Shown: positions 1 to 4,999 of the stretch, piece after piece
Position numbering within the stretch: position 1 is the first letter of the stretch
How the letters are laid out: each line of letters begins with the position of its first letter
Origin: Patescibacteria group bacterium
GTDB lineage: Bacteria > Patescibacteriota > Minisyncoccia > Phycocordibacterales > UBA12445
Reading direction: 5' to 3'
Assembly: GCA_022710205.1 (NCBI GenBank)
Contig: JAKLHJ010000002.1
Span: 15,809 to 22,496 of the forward strand
Length of the DNA stretch: 6,688 nucleotides
Notes under the pieces: generated by a model
Seen by the model: the letters and a program-made list of their open reading frames with translations, nothing else
What the model was told of the DNA's origin: nothing
Databases searched by the model: none
Program-made: the position numbers and the translations under genes

Positions 1-102
1 AGGTTAAAATAAAGTTTTTATGTTAATATAAAAATGCTCTTAATATATAGGTGTATTGTGGCATCAGAAAATTTAGGCGGATAAATTATATTCTTTTAAT
101 AT

Positions 103-435
103 ATGGAGAAAAAGGTAACTAGAAGCGATTTTGATATGATTCTTAAAAAGGGAAAGAATATTTACTCCCCCCTTCTGTCTTTTAAGTATATTTTTTTGGA
201 CAATAGCGTTTCCAGCAGATTTTCTTTTGTAATATCCGGCAAAGTGGCCAAGAGGGCCGTGGACAGGAATTTGTTCAAAAGAAGAGGGCGACATATAGTA
301 AGAAAAGTAAAAGATGATATTCAGAAAGGTTTTATCGGAGCTTTTTTCGCCAAGAAGGGCGTAATTAATGTTTCTTTTATTGAAATGGAAAAAGAGGTAA
401 ATTCTTTGTTAAAAAGAGCCGGGGTGTTACTATAA
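103..435 (+). CDS. rnpA: RNase P protein component (RnpA)
   Basis: This is the protein subunit of ribonuclease P, which binds the catalytic RNA and helps remove 5' leaders from precursor tRNAs in the cytoplasm. At 110 aa it has the usual family length. The hallmark RNR box is clear at residues 52-68 (AVDRNLFKRRGRHIVRK), giving the basic RNA-binding helix with R55, N56, K59, R60, R61 and R63. It is preceded by the conserved strand RFSFVISGKVAKR (39-51). The ATG at 103 is the only sensible start, because an in-frame TAA lies at 97-99 and the N-terminus matches the usual short basic leader. No Shine-Dalgarno sequence is visible ahead of it. yidC follows on the same strand after 63 nt, the classical rnpA-yidC neighbourhood, but without yidD. 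A trace reading RLK-stop at 1-12 could be the end of rpmH, which is too short to call. Confidence 0.95.
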   Translation: MEKKVTRSDFDMILKKGKNIYSPLLSFKYIFLDNSVSSRFSFVISGKVAKRAVDRNLFKRRGRHIVRKVKDDIQKGFIGAFFAKKGVINVSFIEMEKEVNSLLKRAGVLL

Positions 436-473
436 AATTAGTCTAAATTAGTTGAAAGTGGGCTTAATTCTTT

Positions 474-491
474 ATTCATAATTCATAATTC
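474..491. repeat. Short A/T-rich tandem repeat before yidC
   Basis: The 7-bp unit ATTCATA occurs twice in tandem (474-480, 481-487), followed by a partial ATTC. It lies in the 63-nt gap between rnpA and yidC, just upstream of the yidC start. A second direct repeat, AAATTAGT, occurs at 435-442 and 445-452. Both are probably slippage-prone A/T spacer sequence, and no function can be assigned. Confidence 0.4.
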
Positions 492-498
492 TCGTTTT

Positions 499-1221
499 AT
501 GTTTTCATTCATTTTTAATATTTTTTATTATCCTCTCTACAACGCCATTATATTTTTGAGCGCCCTTTCCCCTTCTAACGATTTCGGTTTGGCGGTAGTG
601 GCTCTTACTATTCTGGTTAAGTTTTTAATACTTCCACTATCTCATGTTTCTATTCAGACACAGAGAAAACTTAAAGAAATAGAGCCGGAGATCAATAGGA
701 TAAAAGAACGTCACAAAGATAAACAAGAAGAGCAGGCAGTTAAGATAATGAACCTCTATAAAGAGCACGGCGTAAATCCTTTTGCCAGTATTCTGCTTCT
801 TTTTATACAGCTTCCGATGTTTATTGCCCTTTATTATATTTTTAGAAATACAATAGACCTCGCTTCTCCCGTTATTTTTTCTTTTAATATCTTGCCCACC
901 ACCATAAACACTATGTTTTTGGGAGTTATAGATCTTTCTGTGTCCAATATTTATTTGGCTATTCTTGTCGGACTGACACAGTATATCCAAACAAGTTTAT
1001 CTCTCCCCGAAATGCCGAAAGAACAGGCCAAAAACCCTACTTTTGCCGATGATTTTGCAAAAAGTATGAATTGGCAGGTTAAATATTTCTTGCCTCTATT
1101 TATTATTTTTGTTGCGGCCAAGCTTAACGCCGCCGTCTCCGTTTTTTGGATAACAAGCAATATCTTCAGCATTGTTCACGAGTTTCTGGTAAAAAGAAAG
1201 GCCTCCAAGATAAAAGCTTAA
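499..1221 (+). CDS. yidC: YidC/Oxa1-family membrane protein insertase
   Basis: This polytopic protein inserts and folds membrane proteins in the cytoplasmic membrane, alone or with SecYEG. The 240-aa length is that of the short YidC form, without the large periplasmic domain of Gram-negative YidC. Visible parts in order are an N-terminal amphipathic stretch (3-22), TM1 (30-50), a charged helical hairpin (52-90), TM2 (96-116), TM3 (148-168), and two closely spaced C-terminal helices (195-232) ending in the family signature FWITSNIFSIVHEF. The C-terminus is basic (VKRKASKIKA), as expected for ribosome contact. The conserved groove arginine on TM1 appears to be lysine here (K41 in ILVKFLILPL), which keeps the charge. 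There is no lipobox cysteine or cleavable signal. ATG 499 is the first in-frame ATG after the TAA at 463-465, and no clear Shine-Dalgarno sequence precedes it. The usual downstream jag gene is missing; the hairpin-flanked GIY-YIG unit sits there instead. Confidence 0.96.
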   Translation: MFSFIFNIFYYPLYNAIIFLSALSPSNDFGLAVVALTILVKFLILPLSHVSIQTQRKLKEIEPEINRIKERHKDKQEEQAVKIMNLYKEHGVNPFASILLLFIQLPMFIALYYIFRNTIDLASPVIFSFNILPTTINTMFLGVIDLSVSNIYLAILVGLTQYIQTSLSLPEMPKEQAKNPTFADDFAKSMNWQVKYFLPLFIIFVAAKLNAAVSVFWITSNIFSIVHEFLVKRKASKIKA

Positions 1222-1238
1222 TAATAGTGGAACTATTA
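1222..1238 (+). terminator. Weak hairpin just after yidC
   Basis: A 7-bp perfect stem, TAATAGT/ACTATTA, with a GGA loop starts one base after the yidC stop codon. It is A/T-rich and has no T-run behind it, so as an intrinsic terminator it would be weak. It may simply protect the 3' end of the rnpA-yidC transcript. The GC-rich hairpin at 1250-1270 directly downstream could reinforce it. Confidence 0.3.
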
Positions 1239-1245
1239 CCTCTGT

Positions 1246-1274
1246 TGTCATCCCCGACCTGATCGGGGATCCAT
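1246..1274 (+). repeat. Left 29-bp hairpin repeat
   Basis: An 8-bp perfect stem, ATCCCCGA (1250-1257) with TCGGGGAT (1263-1270), encloses the 5-nt loop CCTGA. It is flanked by the asymmetric tails TGTC (outside) and CCAT (towards the gene). The inverted partner is at 1570-1598, and the only difference is one C/T change in the loop. The stem is far more GC-rich than the surrounding DNA. From memory, palindromes of the type GTCATCCCCGA-loop-TCGGGGATCC are dispersed in many bacterial genomes. It could also act as a transcription barrier after yidC. Confidence 0.85.
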
Positions 1275-1282
1275 CTATTTTA

Positions 1283-1567
1283 ATGATTAAATATTATATT
1301 TATATACTCGCAAGTAAACCATTCGGTACTTTGTATGTTGGAGTGACTAATAATATTGAGAGAAGAGTATATGAGCACAAAAGAAAGGATTTTTCCGGGT
1401 TCACTAAGAAGTATGGTGTAAACAAATTAGTATATTATGAAATTACCGATGATATTAATTTTGCAATAAAAAGAGAAAAACAGTTAAAAAAATGGAATAG
1501 AGATTGGAAAATTAAATTGATAGAGGATAATAATCCTAAGTGGGAAGATTTGGCTGAGCAGGTATAA
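1283..1567 (+). CDS. Small GIY-YIG family nuclease (COG2827/UPF0213 type)
   Basis: This 94-aa protein is a single GIY-YIG domain, predicted to cut DNA with one metal ion. The motifs are in order: the GIY-like strand YYIYIL (4-9), the YIG-like GTLYVG (15-20), the conserved arginine R27 in NNIERRVYEHK, the catalytic glutamate E65 in KREKQLKKW (63-71), and the NNPKWEDL tail (83-90) with the usual Asn. All expected catalytic positions are present, so it looks active. There is no extra DNA-binding domain, so any target choice must come from the domain itself or a partner. The ATG at 1283 gives the standard family N-terminus (MIKYYIYILAS). The only G-rich stretch before it (GGGGAT, 1265-1270) is buried in the left hairpin stem, so translation may depend on that fold. 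GC is about 28%. The gene is tightly bracketed by inverted repeats. Biological role and target are unknown. Confidence 0.93.
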   Translation: MIKYYIYILASKPFGTLYVGVTNNIERRVYEHKRKDFSGFTKKYGVNKLVYYEITDDINFAIKREKQLKKWNRDWKIKLIEDNNPKWEDLAEQV

Positions 1568-1569
1568 CT

Positions 1570-1598
1570 ATGGATCCCCGATCAAGTCGGGGATGACA
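1570..1598 (-). repeat. Right 29-bp hairpin repeat, inverted
   Basis: This is the inverted copy of the repeat at 1246-1274. The stem is ATCCCCGA (1574-1581) with TCGGGGAT (1587-1594) and the loop TCAAG. The CCAT-type tail faces the nuclease gene and the TGAC tail faces outward. It begins two bases after the nuclease stop codon and lies between convergent genes, so it could serve as a hairpin terminator for either side. No T-run follows in either direction, so it is not a textbook intrinsic terminator. Confidence 0.85.
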
Positions 1599-1642
1599 TT
1601 GGGAGTGGATCTTACGCGAGCCCCATTTTTAATTTAAAGTCG

Positions 1643-2962
1643 CTATTTCAATCTTAGCGTCCAGATCTTGCTGTCTTTCTTGTTGATGAATGATAAATAG
1701 TCTTCATTAGGGCTTAATTTGAGTTCTGTTGCGTCCAAATCATCCGGCTGGCCCTTTGACTCTATTTTTCTTCCGGAGTTAACGTCGAGGTCTATACGAT
1801 AAATATCGTCATTGAAAGAAATATTTCCCTTATACCATGCATCAGGATATTTTGATCCGACAATAACCTTTGGAACGCCGCAATAAACAACATTTTCATT
1901 CGTTCTACTCCAGACGCATTTCTCAGGAAGTGTTTTTACAGGGAATACCTTTGTTCCTCCTGTAGTTTTGTCGAGAATATATGTCATAAAACCGGAACCT
2001 GTCGTTTCTGAGTAGATTATTTTTTTACCGCTAACGCTTGTAAGAGCTGTTAATCCAGTAATATCTCCTAACACTTTTTCAAATTTATTGTTTTTAGGCA
2101 CCGCCGATGAGTAAAGCAGACCGGATACATTATAGGCGGGCTTTGTTAGAAGCATTATTTGGTCCTGTTTTGGCCAAGAAACTTGCCACTCTGATATAGG
2201 AGAGCTCCAAATGTTTATTTTTTTATCAAATGGATTGGTTCCGCCGAAGTCTGAAACAGATCCGATAACGGAGTCGCCGTTTTTGATCAAATAAAACAGT
2301 TTATTGTTTAAAGGAGAAACAGCTACGTCTATAGTATTTGCCGGAAGAATTGTTCCTCTTAAAGAACCTACAGCTCCTTCGGGAATAGTCATGTCCCCTG
2401 TTCCGTCTTCTATCGTTCCGTATATAGTTTGAATATTATTATTTACACTATCTAGTCTTTTTATAATGACAGCAGAGCCGTCTTTATTCCAGACAGAGCT
2501 AAATATACCGGTCATTGTGGTATTGGTGACCTTTGTCGGAATATTTTCATCAAAAGCGATCTCTTGTATGTGTCCTGTCCCCTTTTCTATATATCTTATA
2601 AATGTCGTCGCAATGCCGTTTCTCGCTTTTTCAATAAAAGTCATCCCTCCTGTTGCAATATCCGCCGTGTTTTTTATTTCTCCGACAAAAGTTTCAACTT
2701 GTGTGACGGCTTGATTTGAAGGATTTATTTCCGGAATTACGTTTTGAGAGACTGGTTCATTTTTTGTGGCCGGAGAAGTGACCTCTCCCGATGTCGGGAA
2801 AGAAACCCCATTGTTTTGGGTTGTCGTCGTAGTGGTAGGGATCACTGCCGCAGGGACAGGAACTTCAGCCTGTCTAGAAAGGAAAAAGACGGTTAAAACG
2901 GCAGCCAAAACGATGACCAGTGATATTACTATTATTAGGATACGATAATTTTTGTTGCTCAT
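1643..2962 (-). CDS. Membrane-anchored beta-propeller-like protein of the pilus operon
   Basis: This 439-aa protein has an uncleaved N-terminal anchor (residues 7-28, strongly hydrophobic after a short basic start), then a Pro/Thr/Ser-rich linker (about 34-90, including six Thr at 43-48), then a beta-rich extracytoplasmic domain. The domain contains repeated strand units of the WD40/TolB-like kind: SSVWNKDGSAVIIK (155-168), VAVSPLNNKLFYLIK (213-227), WQVSWPKQDQIMLLT (259-273), SVSGKKIIYS (309-318), CVWSRTNENVVYC (349-361) and LSPNEDYLSFINKKDSKIW (416-434). That suggests six or so blades. C349 and C361 could form a disulfide. It is the last gene of the operon and starts 3 nt after the pilin stop. 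From memory, similar proteins follow pilin genes in Patescibacteria. A scaffold or substrate-contact role at the cell surface is inference. The propeller fold is likely, but the function is not known. Confidence 0.75.
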   Translation of the reverse strand: MSNKNYRILIIVISLVIVLAAVLTVFFLSRQAEVPVPAAVIPTTTTTTQNNGVSFPTSGEVTSPATKNEPVSQNVIPEINPSNQAVTQVETFVGEIKNTADIATGGMTFIEKARNGIATTFIRYIEKGTGHIQEIAFDENIPTKVTNTTMTGIFSSVWNKDGSAVIIKRLDSVNNNIQTIYGTIEDGTGDMTIPEGAVGSLRGTILPANTIDVAVSPLNNKLFYLIKNGDSVIGSVSDFGGTNPFDKKINIWSSPISEWQVSWPKQDQIMLLTKPAYNVSGLLYSSAVPKNNKFEKVLGDITGLTALTSVSGKKIIYSETTGSGFMTYILDKTTGGTKVFPVKTLPEKCVWSRTNENVVYCGVPKVIVGSKYPDAWYKGNISFNDDIYRIDLDVNSGRKIESKGQPDDLDATELKLSPNEDYLSFINKKDSKIWTLRLK

Positions 2963-2965
2963 ATT

Positions 2966-3574
2966 TTATTGACTTAGTGGTTGTCCGCCCGGACCGACTT
3001 CAGTTCCTGCCTCTATGTTGGCACCTGGTGTGGTTTGAGTATTATAAATGTTCGCTTCCGGATTAGTTGTTCCTGGAGTGACGTTTTCAGCCGGATTTGG
3101 CGAGCCTGTTCCTCCTACAGCACCTCCTCCTGTGGGCGCGCCTGTTGTTGGTGGGACGCTTTGGGTCGTCGCCGGAGTATTATTTGCTTTACATGATCCG
3201 GCGTCACTCATTTCAAAGCTTACAAGATCAGGGTTTATCGTATTAAGTAAAAGGAAAGCCGTTAACGCAATTATTAGACCAGTTATAGCGTTTTCTATCC
3301 TGCTCCTTCCCTCTCCTTTTTGTTTTTCGTCCGCCCAGCTAAGGGTGTATTGGAATCCGCCGACGATAAGCATAAGGACAGAGAGCGCTATTGTCAGTCC
3401 TACTACCCACCAGTAGAGGCTTCTTAGGTAGGTCATGGGGTCGCTCACTTTTATCATTGTTTGTTGATCGCCCCCAATCGGCTCCAGAAGAGTGTAACTT
3501 GCGGCAATGGTAAGAGACGGAAGAATTAAAAGGGAAAGCAGAAATATTATTTTTTGTATTGTTCTTGGTTTCAT
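2966..3574 (-). CDS. VirB2/TrbC-like pilin with signal peptide
   Basis: This 202-aa protein has the layout of a type IV secretion pilin. It has a signal peptide (1-24, cut likely after IAA), a short exposed segment, TM1 (about 52-74, ending in the typical VGGFQY), a charged cytoplasmic loop (80-92, ADEKQKGEGRSRI), and TM2 (93-113) running into NTINPDL, a stretch I associate with Patescibacterial pilins. A long low-complexity tail (about 130-202) is rich in Thr, Pro, Gly and Asn; most VirB2 proteins lack it, and it would be exposed on the surface. A single cysteine (C128) sits just after TM2. The ATG lies 3 nt after the preceding stop (TAAAATATG), so translational coupling is likely. VirB4 in the same operon is the expected energy source for its extraction or assembly. 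It could instead be a pilin-like membrane channel subunit. Confidence 0.82.
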   Translation of the reverse strand: MKPRTIQKIIFLLSLLILPSLTIAASYTLLEPIGGDQQTMIKVSDPMTYLRSLYWWVVGLTIALSVLMLIVGGFQYTLSWADEKQKGEGRSRIENAITGLIIALTAFLLLNTINPDLVSFEMSDAGSCKANNTPATTQSVPPTTGAPTGGGAVGGTGSPNPAENVTPGTTNPEANIYNTQTTPGANIEAGTEVGPGGQPLSQ

Positions 3575-3577
3575 ATT

Positions 3578-4582
3578 TTAAAATTTAAAACCTGCGGAAG
3601 AACTTAAGCTAAATCCACTTGTCGTTTCTTGGAATAATTTTTGCGCATTTTTTATAGATAGTGAAATAGATGAGGTGATGTCTTGTCCCGTTTCGTTCCT
3701 AAGAGTGATTATTTTTGGTGTGCCTTCGTTTGGATTGACCCCTTTTCCGTCAACCTTCCAGCTAAACAAAAGATTGTTTCCTTTTGAATATGACGGATAA
3801 GAGAAGAAGAAAGGTTCTGCTCTTACGGAGACCTCTTTTCCCTCTAATCCGATAGTTCCTTTAAGCGCCATATTATAATTTGTTCCTTCGGCCGGATTTT
3901 CCTTGTAAAAAACTACTTCCGGATCTTCGGGAACGATCTCTATTTTCTTTTCGGCTACGATCGTGCCGCTTTTGTCTGAGGCCAATAAAATTATATTCTC
4001 CCCTGCGAGTGGGCTGCCGACGTCTGTATTCAATACATTTTTACCAAAACCGGATAAAAGCACGGCATTTCCTTTTTTCCACTCATATTTTATTTCGCTT
4101 GAAGGAATATTTGTCCCGTTCTCCGTTTTAAATTGAGGGATTGCGACTATTTTAACTGAGCTTTTTGAAGCCGCTAGCGCCTTCCCTCTATAAGAAGGAG
4201 GGACATATGTATTTGCTTCCCATACCGCATCAATGTCCGCCGGGGTTATTGATATGGCCCTTCCTACTCTCTTGGCGTCATTCTCCGCAACCATCTTTAT
4301 AGTTATCGGTTTCCCGACCGCCCCTGTCTTAAATGAAAAAGAGTCTTTTCCATTTCCCTCCATTTCCAATTTGTCTCCTACATACCATGAGATTTTTGAA
4401 CCTGTTAAATCAATAGAGTAGCTTGTGGCTTTTATTGTAACAGAAGAATTTGCCCCCGGGTTCTTAGGGTTTAGCTCAAACATTACATTTCCTCCATAGC
4501 TAGGATATAGAGTCGCGGCTAGCCCGAAAGAAGGTAAAAATAGCGCGGTGATTAATATTATTTTGTTTATATTTTTTAACAT
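3578..4582 (-). CDS. Secreted multi-domain Ig/PKD-like surface protein
   Basis: This 334-aa protein is exported: residues 1-22 form a signal peptide (basic start, hydrophobic core, cut after GLA or GLAA). There is no other membrane segment and no sorting motif. The mature part is all beta and looks like three immunoglobulin/PKD-type domains at about 33-113 (SKISWYVGDKLEMEG), 140-217 (IKYEWKKGNAVLLSGFGKN) and 240-327 (LLFSWKVDGKGVNPNEGTP). Each carries the recurrent 'x-W-x-V/K-G' strand. The linker WEANTYVPPSYRGKA (121-135) and FYKENPAEG (225-233) resemble a family I recall from Patescibacteria next to pilin genes. No catalytic motif is visible. It starts 9 nt after the preceding stop and ends 3 nt before the pilin. 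An adhesin, pilus-associated or cell-wall role is inference. Confidence 0.8.
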   Translation of the reverse strand: MLKNINKIILITALFLPSFGLAATLYPSYGGNVMFELNPKNPGANSSVTIKATSYSIDLTGSKISWYVGDKLEMEGNGKDSFSFKTGAVGKPITIKMVAENDAKRVGRAISITPADIDAVWEANTYVPPSYRGKALAASKSSVKIVAIPQFKTENGTNIPSSEIKYEWKKGNAVLLSGFGKNVLNTDVGSPLAGENIILLASDKSGTIVAEKKIEIVPEDPEVVFYKENPAEGTNYNMALKGTIGLEGKEVSVRAEPFFFSYPSYSKGNNLLFSWKVDGKGVNPNEGTPKIITLRNETGQDITSSISLSIKNAQKLFQETTSGFSLSSSAGFKF

Positions 4583-4591
4583 CTTTTGTTT

Positions 4592-4963
4592 TTATGATGT
4601 TACCTTGCCAACCGTGGCCATTGCGGAGGTTGGATTATTTTTCTGCTCGTAGTTGCTTCTAGCCTTGTAAATAAAAGCTGTCCATGTAGGCAATATCGTG
4701 CCGAGAATAGGTATTTCTTCTATTAAAAAACCGACACCGAATGATTTAAAATAACTTAAGTTGCCTATTCCTTTGTCTCTCCATAATAATGCAAAGGTCA
4801 GAAATACTATTCCGGCGATTAAATTAAGCAATACTCCCGGAACACCAAATAAAACCTCATCTATTCCAAGCGCCAGCACCCATCCTAGGGCGTCAAAAAT
4901 AATGGCAACTTGAAAAAGAATAAACCAATCTGTTCTCGTCATTTTTTTCTGTGTATCTTCCAT
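4592..4963 (-). CDS. Small three-helix membrane protein of the pilus operon
   Basis: I do not recognise a named family. From the ATG at 4963 it is 123 aa, with a short charged start (MEDTQKKMTRTDW), three hydrophobic segments (about 14-33, 39-61 and 75-98, with the charged WRDKGIGN between the last two) and a hydrophilic basic C-terminal tail. The frame stays open nine codons further to a TTG at 4990, but those codons read GGGWNFSK and come from a purine-rich Shine-Dalgarno-like run, so the ATG is the better start. It lies between virB4 and the surface protein gene (36 nt and 9 nt gaps) and is certainly part of the operon. A role as an inner-membrane partner of the secretion machine, as for VirB3/VirB6-like proteins, is possible but not shown by sequence. 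Confidence 0.75.
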   Translation of the reverse strand: MEDTQKKMTRTDWFILFQVAIIFDALGWVLALGIDEVLFGVPGVLLNLIAGIVFLTFALLWRDKGIGNLSYFKSFGVGFLIEEIPILGTILPTWTAFIYKARSNYEQKNNPTSAMATVGKVTS

Positions 4964-4974
4964 TTTTGAAAAAT

Positions 4975-4984
4975 TCCACCCTCC
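4975..4984 (-). promoter_or_regulatory. Purine-rich Shine-Dalgarno region before the small membrane protein
   Basis: On the minus strand the run GGAGGGTGGA lies in the short gap after virB4. GGTGGA is 11 nt and GGAGGG 15 nt ahead of the ATG at 4963. Both spacings are long, but this is the only strong anti-16S match at any gene start in the window. It argues for the ATG over the TTG at 4990, which lies upstream of the run. Confidence 0.45.
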
Positions 4985-4999
4985 CCCCAATACCCTAAA

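Larger units (their letters stand above)
1246..1598. mobile_element. Hairpin-flanked GIY-YIG unit (candidate mobile element)
   Basis: Two 29-bp inverted copies of one hairpin repeat (1246-1274 and 1570-1598, 28 of 29 bases matching when one is reversed) enclose exactly one small nuclease gene. They leave only 8 nt before its ATG and 2 nt after its TAA. The inner gene is about 28% GC by hand count, clearly lower than sampled stretches of yidC (about 37%) and virB4 (about 43%), which suggests a separate origin. The unit lies between yidC and the convergent pilus operon, a neutral insertion spot. No target-site duplication is evident at the outer edges, so transposition by a classical mechanism is not shown. 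The arrangement resembles REP-type palindromes with an associated nuclease. That it moves is inference. Confidence 0.6.

Noticed and set aside
1..12. Possible last codons of rpmH (RLK-stop)
   Set aside because: Three codons cannot identify ribosomal protein L34. Only its usual position before rnpA suggests it.
50..102. Sigma-70-type promoter for rnpA
   Set aside because: Several -10-like A/T hexamers exist, but none has a matching -35 at 16-18 nt spacing, and the A/T background makes such hits uninformative.
436..498. Place where yidD would normally lie between rnpA and yidC
   Set aside because: The gap is 63 nt and holds only A/T-rich direct repeats, so no YidD can be encoded.
637..1172. 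Minus-strand open frames of 117 and 73 codons inside yidC
   Set aside because: They are antisense to a clear YidC and have compositions typical of mirrored membrane-protein codons, with no domain or start signal.
1246..1598. CRISPR array
   Set aside because: There are only two repeat copies, inverted rather than direct, and the stretch between them is a gene.
1239..1605. Target-site duplication around the hairpin-nuclease unit
   Set aside because: Sequences just outside the two repeats (CTCTGT before, TTGGGA after) do not form a convincing direct repeat.
1599..1642. Intrinsic terminator for the minus-strand operon
   Set aside because: There is no stem followed by a T-run on the minus strand. 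The nearest stable hairpin is the right repeat at 1570-1598, which lacks a T-tract.
2786..2799. TCCCGA-TG-TCGGGA palindrome resembling the stem of the 29-bp hairpin repeats
   Set aside because: It is shorter, lacks the flanking tails and fits the coding frame of the propeller protein linker. Probably chance.
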